Assembly: GCA_018873225.1 (NCBI GenBank)
Contig: JAEILZ010000003.1
Coordinates: 4,464,001-4,528,000, forward strand
Direction of reading: 5' to 3'
Source: [Phialemoniopsis] sp. UDSM-2020
Lineage: Eukaryota; Ascomycota; Sordariomycetes; Thyridiales; Thyridiaceae
DNA: 64,000 bases
In this document: in pieces, positions 1 through 13,700 of the stretch
Layout of the letters: each line of letters opens with the position of its first letter
Position numbering within the stretch: the first letter of the stretch is position 1
The notes under the pieces: model-generated
Seen by the model: the letters and a program-made list of their open reading frames with translations, nothing else
Told to the model about the DNA's origin: nothing
Databases searched by the model: none
Made by a program: the position numbers and the translations under genes

Positions 1-3000
1 TGATGATGGTGGTGGTGTTGGGTGGCAGCCACTATGTCCCCTTCGATGTTGCAAATCCTCCCACACAGAGTTACTGAGCGGATCAGTTCTCGCATCGACA
101 CCGCATCAAGACCCGCACTGGTCAATTGTAACGCTTCCAGGATGTTTCGTGATCGAGTTGCATCCATCGTGCTCAGCTCTCATACCAAGCGAGGGAAACC
201 TTCAATCTCAACATTAGTCGGCAATTGTCAACAAAGGGGCAAGAGTTGCATCAAGCAAAACATACTATGCCGTGTCGTTTCTCTGCTTTCGTGCGAAATT
301 GTCCTGGCGAGTTGATGTACGGTTGTTAGCCGTAGTGTGGTCGTGGGCGGTTTCTTCCTTGACCGAAGGAGTCCGGCACTGTGCTTTCGAACACCCCGCG
401 GCCCATGGGCTTTAACAGCATGATGAATATATGAATAGATACATATTAATGATACTCTATAAATATGAGAATGTGAAGAGAGGATAGTCAATAATGCTTT
501 GCCGGAAAGAAGGGCCTGATGGACGTCTAGGAGAGAGGGTGAGATAAGACGTTTGTCGGAATCCAATAAAGTTGCTGTTTTGATGGAAGGTCGTCCTTTC
601 CAAGACACTTGATTACACGCCTCCTCGACACAATTTTAGGCAAGAAGAAGCAGCCAACGAAAGTGAAGAGCAATGTAGAGGCCAAGATGCTTGAAAAGTG
701 CAACCACAAGGTGCTTGCTGCCTATGCTCCAGCCCAAGCAACACGGCTCTGGCCTACCTGGGCACCTTGCCTGAGCTGTTTCCTCAAGGGGTCTGGTTGC
801 TATCCAAGGCAACTCAGAATGAACAGAGCCAGTTACAACCTTCAATGTCTGGTTGCATGAAAGAGGACATTAGGTACCACTTGGCATCTACGCATCAAAC
901 CCCATGCACCTATTGCGTTTTGGTAACAACTCATGAAAGCTCACAAGCAAGGAGGTCTGGCTCCAACATAGTTTCCAGCGGGTCGGGATCTCGAATACTT
1001 CGAAACACAACGGACTTCACGTTAAGACATAAAGTCTGGCAGAAGATGTTCCGCCAAGGCGCCATTGAGTCCAGAGGACATCAAACGTGCACGCTCTAGA
1101 AATTGCGCGTCTCCAACAACACGGCTTACTCCGTCCAAACCCCAAGATCTCGGCCTCAGGTCACGGCCGCCGAAGATCGGTTGCTCCATCCAACCCAGCC
1201 GCGCCTGCCGAAGTTTTTGCGTGCAGTCGAGGTAACACAGCAGAGTTCCTCGAGAAGAGCCGTCGAGCACAAGGGGCAAAAGACATGGAAATTCGCCACT
1301 GGCGCCCGTGGGGCCCGGGGCCGGCGCCGCCCAGGGCTTGTTCACGTCGTACGATGGGCCTATCTAGAACCTCGACCTCTTACATGGCTGGGGAATGCAA
1401 AAGACTATCTGATCGACATGCATGGATCCTTTCCGCACTCCCTCGTGTCGCATTCCGGGAGGCTTACGGCAATTCCATGTAATCAATGCATGGCTACGAG
1501 CGCGTGTCTTTGGGAATAACTTCACAATGAAGAAGCGGCATTGACGGGGGCGAAATAGGTCGGGCAAAAAGCTCCGGTCTTCTCTACTGCCGAGGCGGTC
1601 GAGACCGGCCTGGGAGCGGGGGCCGTGGAAGGTGAGAGAAAGTGAAGCTATTCAGAGAAAGAGCGAATTTCCGCAGGCCCAGCCCGTCCGTCACCTTGCA
1701 GATGTGGGGGAGCATCAAATGAGTCCAAGTCTTTCTCTCTGTCCCGCCCCAATGCAGTAGCACCATGGTTTCCCTGGTCGTTCGACACCGCATGTGTGAC
1801 GACTGGGTGTGTGTGTAAGTGAGCAGACGAAAGCACGACCCGACGCCAAGGTGATATCACACGCCCCCCGGCTCTTAAGACGATTCTTCGTCCCTGAATA
1901 ACAGGAATGAAGGGCATCAAAAGCAAAGGAAAAAAAAAGCAGACCCTGCGTCACTAATGGAAGCACGAAGGGTAAAAAAAAGTCGGGAGGTAGGTGTCGC
2001 GATAGCGAGAGACATCATGGATGGGGAACGACGAGAGGGCATCGTGAGCCAGGGTGGTCGTCTTGATTCTCACCGTTTTGCCTTGATTCTCGTCGTTCCT
2101 GCTCCTCCCATTGGCTCGGTGGGCTGCGCCGGAAAACGGTGAAAGAGAGGGGATCGTCGCCCAAAAAAGCCAGTCTGCTCATGCGCCGACACTGGTTTTG
2201 CCCGTTTTACAGCCAAATTCTCGATCGTGAAAACCTGCCCTGGCGCCGTCTGATCGGAGGATCCTGGGCCATCGGCCAATCAGAAGCGCAAACGGAGCGA
2301 AATAAGGGAGGGGGTGTGCCAGAAAACCTGTCATGTCAACTCTCTGCTGGAATAAATGGCAGCCAGAGAGACAAGACAAGTGCCAGCGCTTTTCCCGGGA
2401 CGCGATGGCGCGCCCGGCCCGGCCCTGTCAGAAAACGGAATGAGTGCCCAGGACGGCGCGCTGCAGAATGAGGTCACAGGCACGACTTTTTGGCTCGGTA
2501 TTCGCGCTATTAGCAGACCGCACGCTTTCTAACCGGCGTTACGAAGTATTGGATGGGACATGGGACGAGGACGGACGCGCGAGGGAGGCACACGCCCCCT
2601 CCATGTTTCTGACCGATGCATTCCGAGAATTCTGCGAATGCCCTCACTTTTCGTGCCGGTCATGGGGGTTGGCTCTTTCCCCATCGCGCGCTTACTATTT
2701 GCCAGGGGTGATTTCCGTCCCGGCTTGGTGACGGAGATTGGCGCACACCCACCACACCCATTGTGGGATGGGCTGGATTGGATTGGATGTTGGCCAGCAA
2801 TTCTCCGAGGAGTTCCCCCAACGGCGATGCACGACATTGCCCACCCATTCCCCCATTCTCTCCATCGGTGCTGCCGTTGTTCTACTGCTGATCAGTCAGG
2901 AGAAACTCTCCAAATCCAAGACAGCATTTTTCCTCGTTTGGTAACTGCATGGAAGAGAAAGCCCACCCCCGATCTAGATCTGACCTGTCGAGCTGAAATG

Positions 3001-6000
3001 TGGAACTCGCTATCAAACTCTGAGCTGTCGGGTGCTTGACACAGGACACACAGCTTTGCTGGCAGGCACAAAGATGGGGTACAGAGCACAGCACGCTGTT
3101 ACCAGCGTACGGTACCCGCACGTAGCGTCGTTTTTACAGCTCACCTCTGCTGCTAGGCTGCTTTGCTCGACGGGAAATTCCATCACCCACTCACACATAG
3201 ACAGACGAGTTCATCAATCCCAACAACGTCCAAGGGCACACAACTGACGCAATTTGTTCGGGATGCCAAGTTAGGTCTCTCTCAAGTGCTCAGGTAGGGT
3301 AGGCGTCTGTGTATCCCCTCTCCCGTTTGGCACAGGCCTGGTGCTCACTCCGTATGTGCGACCAACCTCAGTGGTGCTGGCCCCCGCCCAGCAGAACGCT
3401 CCAGACCGGATCGTCGCCTGCGCTTTATGGGAACGAATATCTCTTATTCTCTGCACACACGCCCCCAATGACATCGTCGTGCAGGGGCACGCCCACAATG
3501 GGACTCGGGAGCAAAACCCCTGGATCTGCAACCCATCGTCATATTAACCTCTCGGCCAGAGTTCCACCCTTATGGAGTCGCGAGGGTAGCATCGCGAGTG
3601 CGGCGGATAAAGGGCTGGTATGTGAGAGAGGGAGGGAGTGGGAGGAGCTAGCAGCAAAGTGCAGTAACTGACTTCTTGGAGCCATTGGAAAAGATGCAGG
3701 TTGCATGCATGCAAGCTGTGTGGGATGTGGAGAGAAACGGTTTGTTCTCATCCTTCTCTCGTGCTTATTCTCATTGTCAACACCACCCCATGTTACCAAA
3801 CAAGTCGATCTTTGCCCTGAGAGGGTGAGTATCTGGTCCTTGCACCTTGCCGACACGAGGGTTTTTTTCTCCGTTCCCTACCTATTTATTTATGGCACAC
3901 GCGACCTGGCTACGTGCAGGGCCGCCGTTTGCGTGCTTGCTCTACAAGTACCTAATACAGGGACTTGCTCCGAGGCCAATTATTGGCCCGATGTGTTGAG
4001 GAAGACTAGTTTACTGGTGATCTTGGAAGCGCCAATGCTGTCATTCTACATGAATAGCTTCGGGCGAGCAGAGTACGAGTCCGACCGAAACAAGAGACCC
4101 TTGTTCTTCTTGTTCATCGACAGGGACAATGGCAAGCCCTGCATGCGTGCCTTGGAGAAAAAATATCTCTCACGTCCGGCAATCTCGCCAAGGAGACAAG
4201 AGTGAGTTGTCTCGGGTGTTGTTGTAGGGTATGTTGGTGGCCTTGCGTCGTTGCATGTGCGGCTTAAACTGTTCCCGTCCGTGCATCGAGGTGTGTGTTG
4301 CTGCGTTCGTTTCCGTCGAATGAGATGCCTCGTGGCTGGCTGCATTGCATCTCTGCGCACTGCACTCATTGCAGAAAAGAGACAAATTAACGGTAGCACA
4401 CCATTACCACCAGCATCGCGCCGTGTCCTCACTTATCACTTGCATGCGGGCTTTTTTTTTTTCTCACACTTGCCGTCCAGCAAAATGCAAACGGACAGAC
4501 AAGTCACAAAGCCAAACGAAAACGCTTTTCCGGACGCCCGCCGGCACCCGGCTTCAATCTCACTTGGTCGCCTCGCGCCGGCAGTCGAGTTGGCCCTGTC
4601 TACGAAGTAATAAGGGTTCTCTGTGTCAAAAGCCACTGCATTCCAACTCCCACTGAACCCTGACTCGTAGTAACGGACAGCTCAGTCCTCCCAGCAGGTT
4701 TGCTTCCCCTTGCCTAGCCCCGGCAGTCCCTCCATCCGGGGGTCTGGTCTGCGTGCCAGCTCCAGCGCCCATTTTCTGGCTCTCACACACCGAGAAGATG
4801 CTGCAGCAGCACAACCCGGACCGGCGCGGTGAATAGCGCCGGAAGGCCTCACTTGCGCATTCCCACCCCCTTGTTCCCATCTAGAGACGTAATTTATTTG
4901 ACGAAGTTGGCAAGCAACAAAGCTATAATAGTGTCCAAAATTGCGCAATCCACCAAGCTACTCCTACTGACGTTGACCCCCTTGCTCCCGTGACGTATCG
5001 CGAGCGCAGTCTAAGTCCCAAGAAAGCATGGACAGAGGGGACGGCGCGAAAAACAATCAAGGTCTTGTTAGTCTCGCGCATTAGCTAGTTGGCTGCCAAA
5101 CAAAACACACACACCCCTTATTACCCTCGGCGGTTTGTTGACGACGACCAGGGCTACTGCCGGGAGCGACGGTTATCCGTTTCGTGGTGATGTCTCCCGG
5201 GGGATACCGTATCACAGCAGTGCAGGACACATCTTGTCTTACCGACAAGCACCCCGATGCGGAGGGTGTGACACTGCGGAGGAGCTTCCGTACCCTGTGA
5301 GAAGAAAAATATCAGATGGATGGAACTTGCCGTTGCGCCTCCATGCCACAGCACAGGTAGTCGAACAAGCCACTTACTTAACTCTGTACGCTTGCTTGGT
5401 CCTCCAGCTGGACGGCACATGTAGACCCTGACTGTGATGCCATCCTCATCAGAGGACCCCTTCTCCGCCCCCTTAGCTTACCTGACCTCTTGTTGTCCCT
5501 GCACAACTATCAGGAGGTAATTGTTTCTAGCTTCAAGAAGCTAAGACGTGTGCTCTAATTGTACGCCTGACCGTTGCAAGCAGTCAGTCAAGCTTTCCAG
5601 AAGTGACAGGTCAGCTATCAAGCGGTCAGACTCACCTCGGGGGTCACATAAGCCGCACAGCACATGTGCGAAGGCAAGCCAATCTCATCTCACTCATCAA
5701 TCTAGAACGATAAGACCGTACATGTGGTTTCTTGTGTGATTTGTTTGTTTGATTCATCTTCTCCATTCTTCTGTCAAAGCCTTGTCATCCAAGACACAGG
5801 CCATAAGGGGTAACTAAAAAAGGTATCTAGTCATGATAAGTAAAAAATGAATATGCGCCACCCTCGTGTATATTGTGTGCGCCATTTAAGTTCCCATGAA
5901 AACCCATGTCGAGGTGTAGATCCCGCCCAATGTTTGTGTATCGCGTTACAGTGTAAAAAAAGACGACTCGGCCTCCCCATGATTTTATATCCCTTTTGCG

Positions 6001-7471
6001 AAAAAAGACGGAAACAGGAAAATGACAACGACTCATAAGATGCTGTGCAAAGATGAAATTCGTTTATCCCTTCGTCGATATTCAAGAAAAAAACGCCTCG
6101 CTAAAAGCAGTTGGGGGTAATAGTAAAATGACAACAATCATTAAAAAAGACAAAGAGAAATGCCCGCCACCAGTCCGGGGCAAAAATGGCTCAAAAACGG
6201 CGTAGTCCCAGCCGTAAATGATTCAAGTTGAAACAAGTGAGGAGTGGGGGGATTCCACCGCCCCAAAGAGAAGCGCAAAGGGTTTGAAAAGAGTCAAGCG
6301 GAGGAACGAGGCTATTCCCAAAATTCCATCGCCCTGTCTTGCCCGGCTCCACTGCCAAACGCCCTGACGTGCAGGTCGTTTTGCGCGAGTGAGGAAAAAA
6401 GCAAGGCGACGTCACCGCGCTAAGTCGAACGGCCGGGCGAACTAGACGCCAGAATGAGTCCAGACAGGTCGGAAAATGCCACAGCCGGTGCGTGCAGTGA
6501 GGAATGCCAGTTTTCTCGGAGGCGTCAAATAGTGCCAACGCCTCAGCCCGCGTTCCCCAAACCGGGATGGATGAGGGGATTGGAGAGAGATCAAGTCTCA
6601 CCAAATTGGACGGCGGTGGCGACGGTCTCGAGTCGCGGGCATTGCGTGCATTGAGGCAATTCGTGACCAAAGAGAATAACACAGCTATTCGTGCATTGCA
6701 GCATGTCGTGCGATGCGAGCAAAGCTCTCCGAATGGCCTTACACCGAAGAAAAGGCAGGGCTGGTTGTGAAATGAATCCAAATCCATCGTATTCCGCAAA
6801 TAGAAAACCTGGGTGGAGAGGCCAGCAAGGATTCGGACCAATTGCTGAATCCCCACGCACTGCCACCCCAGTAATGCCGAGAACCACAGATCTGGTGGAT
6901 GATGCTGATGGTGATCCCTGCGTTTGCGAAATAGAGTAGGGCTTTGACAATTGTTGCTTAGAGTCGTCGAAAATATTTCATCCCGAGTGAAATCCGTGCC
7001 GAATTGGAAACCCACGTTGGTCAACAACGTGATGCAGTCCCAGGTGACAGGTGAATGTCCGAGCGGAGTTCGGTACTGCCGAAGGAACGGGCGTGTGTAA
7101 GAGTAAGCATCTGCATCTCCCGGATGATCCGTCATCCTTGCCTGCATGGCCGATGCATGCAGCTCTCGCAAACATATTTCCTGGGCGAGTAGCGAGGCAG
7201 TCGCTGTTTCCTTGGGCTCTGCTGGCCCGGAGACTCAGAAGAGTCGAGGTTGAAGTGCCAGAACTTGACAAGACCGATTCTTGTTCTTGTCGAGAATAGT
7301 CGAGATGGCCAAATGTTCCTGCTGCCCGTCTCCTACGTGCACCGAATTGTTGATCGTGCACTCTCTGACACTCCCTGTCAGAGGTCATCGTGTTTCGTCG
7401 TACTTGTAGTAAAAACCAAGAGTCGTGATAGTTGCTTTCCCCGTTTCGTTCGTCCTTGGTGCCTCAGCTCT
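1..7471. other. Gene-poor stretch, left flank
   Basis: No convincing protein-coding gene was found in 7.5 kb. ORFs occur in all frames but lack family motifs, normal composition or splice-linked partners. The longest, 6191-7171 on the minus strand (326 codons), reads like chance sequence and is listed as a finding. The stretch is of mixed base composition with short simple runs (GGT-type at the first bases, poly-A/T tracts around 4450 and 5950). It may be regulatory DNA, long untranslated exons or unrecognised non-coding RNA for a gene left of the window; the sequence alone does not decide. Confidence 0.5.
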
Positions 7472-7774
7472 TCATTTGTAGCCCACCATCTTGGCGCAGC
7501 GCTGGCAGTAGTAAATGTTGGTCCCGACGCGTACCATGCCCGTGGCGCTCACGTCGTCCGTAGAGACGGTCTCGACGGACCGCGCGCACCGCAGGCAGCG
7601 GAGCACCTCGACGGAGACGGCGGGCCTCTGGGCGGCTTCCATGCTGTGCCTCATTGAGGATCGGGATGCTGATGTAGACAGGTCCGAGTCGGAGGACGAG
7701 TATGCTGATGATGACGATGACGAGCTGTCGTAGTGGCTCTTTGGCGTCGGTCTGATGGTTCGGGATGAAGACAT
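7472..7774 (-). CDS. Small Ser-rich protein with a CxxC...CxxC zinc-ribbon-like core
   Basis: This reads as a 100-residue protein. The start is the methionine of MSSSRTIRPTP; an upstream in-frame ATG at 7816 would add 14 residues but looks less natural. Residues 1-45 are very Ser-rich and probably disordered. The C-terminal half holds CLRC and, about 25 residues later, CQRC, spaced as in a single zinc ribbon, and the chain ends in a short basic tail. No catalytic motif is visible. Its function is unknown to me. It is the only supported gene in about 15 kb, so it may have unusually large flanking control regions (inference). The paired cysteines and the contrast with surrounding non-coding DNA make a real gene likely. 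Confidence 0.6.
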   Translation of the reverse strand: MSSSRTIRPTPKSHYDSSSSSSSAYSSSDSDLSTSASRSSMRHSMEAAQRPAVSVEVLRCLRCARSVETVSTDDVSATGMVRVGTNIYYCQRCAKMVGYK

Positions 7775-10700
7775 GGTGTTGACAAGATGGATGGGAGGGG
7801 CGGGAAGCCCATACATATAAACGTTAGTGGTCGATGGCAGGGTGGGTGAGGGCCGTGTTTGAGCTGGAGCCTTTGTGTGAGTTGGTACGGACTAGAATGG
7901 CCTAGACCAGGTGCAAAGGCAGAGGTCGAGATTGAGGTCTGTCGAGAATGGGCGGGGCGTTTTGTTTGTTCTGGAACAGACCAGGGATAATTGAAGGAGC
8001 AGCAAGAAGAAGGGATTCTAGGATGTGCCGGGATGGAGTGTGTTTTATGACAATAGGGAAAATCCGAGCCAGAGACGAGCGAGGATGGCTGAGCAAGAGA
8101 TAAAGAGCAGATCCGGCTGTGTGCATCTCCAACGACATGGGGACGGGGGAGTGGGAGGGGGGTGTGAGTACGTATGCAAGTCTCTTTTCTAGGAGCACCG
8201 GCGGGCAGAGGTACCTAAGACACAGGCAGAGACAAGACGAGACACAATGGCGCCGATGCAGCTCGATGAGACGACGCAGACTCACTCACACCCAGAACCC
8301 ACCACGTCCACACACCCCCCTCCTCAGAGGCTAGTCAACAGTCATCCGCCCGCCGCCTAGAGGTTGCGACACACGGGACAAGACTGAACCTTGTTGACAG
8401 GGGTGCAGGGGTGTGCGCAGCAGCCCAGATGAACCAGGGCAGACGCCAGAACCCACACGCCCCCCTTGGCCAGAGGGAAGCCAAAAGCCAAGGTTTTTGT
8501 CAAAACGGAGCTTCTCGCCCACTTGGCACTTCCAGCCCACAGAGCGAGCCGGCCAAAATGGTCAGGCCATCGAGATACGGTGGCTGACGGAGGAGAGCAC
8601 CGAGCCCAATCCCTTCCAATCACAGTCTCCAGTTCTTTCTCTTCCCACTGAGTTCGCGCTTGTCTCATACCCTAGATCTCGCTAGGATCACAGGGCATTT
8701 AGTGTCCATGCCTCACCCCCTTTCCTCATTGAAGGCGCAAAAATGCCCACTGGAGCACGCCTTGGACGGCGCTAACACGACAATGATTTTGGTGCCTAAA
8801 AGGAGCAGGAGAAGGAAACCGTGGTGGAGCTGGCAGTGTGCAGTACCTGGTGTTGCCAGCTCCGGGAATGCACAGTCTGCCTTCAGAATCGATATTCATC
8901 GAGATGAGAAAAATGGAGAAGTGCTGTTGTTACATGCATCTTGGCCCGTTGCTGAGGGACGAGATGGACGAGGATATCTGTGAGAGTATTTACCATCGCG
9001 CGCACAAGTCAACGCGTCCGAGATGGCGCAGGTAATATTCAGATCATGAAGGAAAGTCCTGCAAATGAAACGGACATCGGACAGGCAGATGGAGGGGGAC
9101 CCAGCACTGCTGTATGCGCCCAGAGAGGGAAAGCTCCCTGTTTCACCGGAATTGCGTGCATTTCCTACCCCTCTGTCCGTGGTCCAGTGTGTCCAGGTGG
9201 TGCCTTTCTGCTGGTCAGGGTGTGCTGGGCAGGCCTTGGCTATCGAGAATTGTGCTCTGTCATCGAGCCAGCTTCCTGCGCCAACGGGTATTCCCAGGCC
9301 ATCCCAAGCCAGGGCCAAGTCAATCTCTTAGTCAACCAAAAGACCTTTGCTGGGCATCGGCAGAGCATGAAGGAATGGACCACCGGATGTCAAAGTCATG
9401 GACAGATAACGCAATAGCTGCATTGCATCTTGCATCTACCATCAAAGCCCCTTGACATGACCGTGGTCCCATCGGTCCCTCTCCACAGAACTGTCCAGAC
9501 GTGCTGAAAGAAAGCTCCGTCCAGCTCGGTCAGGTACCTGACGGAGGAGCTGAATGAAAACGGAGCCCAACTGTGGAGAGGTCCGGCCTGGGCAGGGGCT
9601 TTGTGACCCATCAGACAGGGAAAACGGAGGGTCCTGAGCAGAGTCGAGCCGAGGCAGCAGAGAGAAGCTACTGTTCCTACACCCCCCCCCCCAAGCAACA
9701 CAGGACACAAAGAAAAGAAAGTCGCGGGAGAGAGGCCGGATCGTCCCAGAGACCAACCAGGCCGATCCGTTCGCGACCGTTCGATGAGCAAATGGCATTA
9801 CGGTGGGGCAGCTTCCCTCTGGCGATGCACTCAAGCACTGTTGTCGAGAGGAACAGAAACTGGGCAGACGGAGACAGGTCCGACCCGATTAGGCCTAGCC
9901 CCAGGTTCCAGACCTGTGATCCATGGTAGAAAAGCCCGATCTCGATCGCCATGGGCCCTGTACAGTGACGATCCCCCAGGGTTGAAGCAAGCCCCAGCAA
10001 TTGCAGCCGAGGAGGAGAAAATAATGGATGGCGAAAAAAATTGATAGGACAAAACTGCAGAGCAGTTGCATGCAGCAAAACTTGCAGCACCCCCAACGGC
10101 AACTCAGCCAAAAAGGTCACTTGAGGCAGGCCCTCAGGAGGACCCTCCTGAATTCGGAGCCACAACTGTTTTCTTGCCTTGCCTCTCGTAGTTACTGCAA
10201 TGAAGACTTTAAAACCCTTGTCCTTGTCACCGCTGGGCTCTGGCGCCTTTAGAGGGCCGTTGGGCTTCTTGGCTTGATTCTGGACAAAGGAGCCTGACAA
10301 CCCAACGGTGGTGGGCTTTAATCTCTCCCGTTCCGCGAAGGCTGTTGAGGGTTCTAGAAAAGGTACGAAACGGGATGAAGGCACCACCTCGTCAACGGGA
10401 AGATGCGTGTCAGGGCACTGCCGTCGTTGGCTAAGGGGAATTATCCCGCCTAAGCGACTCCTTCTCCTTCTCCCTTGTGGTGGGAGTGAATTGACAACTT
10501 GCATTACAAAGTGGTGTTGAGGCGTGTCTGTCCTCATTGTAATACGCGGAAAACAAGATCGGTTCCGTGACTGATCTGCTGTCATCGAGATCCAAGATAT
10601 GAGCTCTTGCACATGACTTGGAGAGGATGCCGCACCCTCTTCCCACTGGCCAGCTGTCCCCGACAGGTGCTTATCTCCATGTCTACGAGTGGCTTACAGC

Positions 10701-13700
10701 AAGCAAAGGTGTGTGTGCCAGCAAGGCCAGGGAGTGTTGTGTGATCAGGAGGGAGTTTGTGTGAGCAGTAAGCCGTTTTGGTCAGGATCTCGATAACTCT
10801 GGGTAAATGCCTCCGGAATTCCGCCTCGCAACGCGCAAGTCCTTATGGATACACATTGTTGTAGCTGGGACAAGTGCAATCGGCAACTGATGGAAGGACA
10901 AGAGATCGCAAATCGAACAAAATCGAACATCGTTGCCCTGCAGCACCCTGATTGTCGATCCCGATGACTTCAACGGAGACGGATCATTTGGTCATTGATC
11001 TGCGCTCAATCCACCGTTTGCCTCCTCCAAGCTTCTGGTGCTCCCAGCCGTAGGGATGGGTTGTGGGGGCGACATGTGTCTTTCATCGATGATCACCCTC
11101 CGCGTAATGCCCGTTTCAGACGTGACAAGCTTTGACAAGGGAGTCCGCCAATCCGCCAATCACTGCATAACATCTCGATATTTTTGTTGATGAGGGTCTT
11201 GTGCAGGGGATCATCTTCGTGAGTAAACCGACTCAGCCAATGCCAGCCCAATGAGAGGTGATGCGAACATGTTCATGCCCTGATACTATGTTTAAAAGGG
11301 TACACCTTGCGCCGCCAGCAGCCTCAAATATCCTTCCTGTGGCGTAAAAACCCTTGAAAATCCTGAACGCTATTTTTGTATCGAAATCTTTAAATGTGGT
11401 GGTGAAGATATTTAAACCCGCAGGGAAGTTCCTGGTAAGCTCGAGTTGTCGGGCTGAGCTCTTGAGCTCCTAACGTTTCAAACATGGCACCACAAAAAAA
11501 AGCTGGGCTGGCTGGCTGCTGTTGCTGTTGGCTCGCAAAAGTACAGTTCTATCTATTTTTCGCTTTCATCTGCTCCGGTTCATTACTCGGCCGGCAATGG
11601 GATTTTCCATTGTCGATTCGACATCGATCGAATTTTGTACGAATCCGCATTCTCCCTTGCACGGGACTACATCTGACACGAAATCACCGTTTCTCCTTCG
11701 CAAGCCAGCCCGGCTCTTTTGTTTGACAGGTTTCGGCTACTACACCCGGAGAGGGGAACGGGAGAAGGACTACGCGCAGGCATCGTCAGCCCGGTGGGGG
11801 ATCGGGCTGAGCCCACCCACGAATTAAAGGCCCACGCCGCGCCGCTTGTGCCTGAGAAAAAAGAGGTCCTCGCTCCCGCGGCAGACCTCCGTCCAGTCCG
11901 CCCGACAAAGAAAGTGGGCTTCCGTTCTGCTGTGCTCCGTTTGTTCACATCATGAACAAGGTCTTTCTCCTGGGGGCTTTGGGCTGTGCCCCTGCTCTCA
12001 ACTCCACAACTAATCAATCTGTTGCGTGCTGTCTGCTGATTCCTATTTCCATCTCTTCTGTGCCACCGAGAAAACGCAAGAGTACGATATATTTGGGACG
12101 CCAAAACGAACGATTCACGTAACTGTTTACCGACCCCGTTTGGACGATTGTTTCACGGCTCCACAAACCTGGTGGATGCATGGCTGTTTCTCCCTCCGAC
12201 AACTCTGGACTGAGGCGTGCAGCTTCGGAGCCGAACAACGTTTCCTGTGGTCGCATCTATCTCTCTGACAAGAAAGACATAGGGCCGGTCTCAACGCTGA
12301 CTGACAGTCCGAAATTCCCAAGGGTTGGGTTGGGTAAGTAGTAGCGGTACCCCTCTCCACTCCCCGGCCCCGTTCAGGCGGACAAAAGACGCCAAGAGGG
12401 GGGCCACGCACCCAAGCTTGCATTGATCTTCAACGGTCTAGACCGTCTGACACATGCCCGCGAAAAAAACACACACCAGACCTGGGCACCAGCCCATGAT
12501 CCGAGATTCCCGCCCAGACTCTGCGATGCGCAGGCAGAGTCTTGTACATTCGAGAAAATTCCTAGCCTTTCGAAGGGAGTGAGGGGACGCTTGTTCTGCT
12601 AGGTCCCAAACTTCCCTTTAAGCTACCAGCCTACGAGAGCCCAAGCAGCTGCTAAAGCTGCCTTTGCCAATTTCCACAAGCTCAACGAGTGCCATGTGCC
12701 GAGACCAGGACCCTGGAGGCGCAGTGTCTTTGGCAACTCGGCCGACGGCATTTACCGTTTAGCTCGACAGACGGTGTAGCAATTGGCGATTGCGATCGCG
12801 ATGGAACATTCCTGGCCCCTGGCCAAGCTCCCTTGGATGGGAAATCTGCTGGGACTCAAAAAAGCATCGGCGATGTCTATTTCATTTAAAGCCTACCGGC
12901 CTTTCCCCCATATCTTCCATCCTCTCCCTTCCTGGTAGCGTCCTCCGGCAACGCGATGGGGATTGGCCTGACCGATCCCCGTGGCACTTCTAGCTTCCGT
13001 GACTCACTAGGACCTCCGACCCAGGAAAGAAAAAGGCACCCTTTCGATAGAGGGATATTTAAACGTGGTCGAAGAGCTGCCGGCCCCTTCCTGCCACCCA
13101 AGGCAGGGGCCGCTACTCATATGACAGGCATCGAGCAGACTGCTCGGCATCGACAGGAACCAGAGTTTTCGACGAATGCAAAAGCACCGCCAGCGGTATT
13201 CCCTCACAACAGGATGCATTTAGGCTACAAGGACGAGGGCGTCGCTGTAGTAGGACTCGGACCTGGCTGACACGTATCGGGGGAAGAAGGAACAGCGCCC
13301 TGGCGACATGTTGACCGTTTCCTGGGATGTGCACAGCCATCGAACGACATGCATCCGGAGCTTCCACCAGCTGATACCGAGATAGCCTTTCCACAGCCCT
13401 GAGGGACACGCACGCAAGCGAAAAGCTGAGTGATCCTACAACCGACACTTCCGTAGGAATTATGTGCCCTTGCCATTTGTCTGATATACGCTGTTACGAA
13501 TATGGCACCATACAGGACGGATCTCTTCGTTCCCGATGCAAACAGCTTTGCGTCCGAACGAGCCGCAAGAGACAACGTAAGCATCGAACACGCCACCACA
13601 AGATGAGAGTCGTTCTTGAAACGAAACGAGCAAGGATAGCAGGAAGCAATCTTACTGTGTCACAAGAAAAGCCTACAATGAGCCGCCTGAGCGCGCGGTT

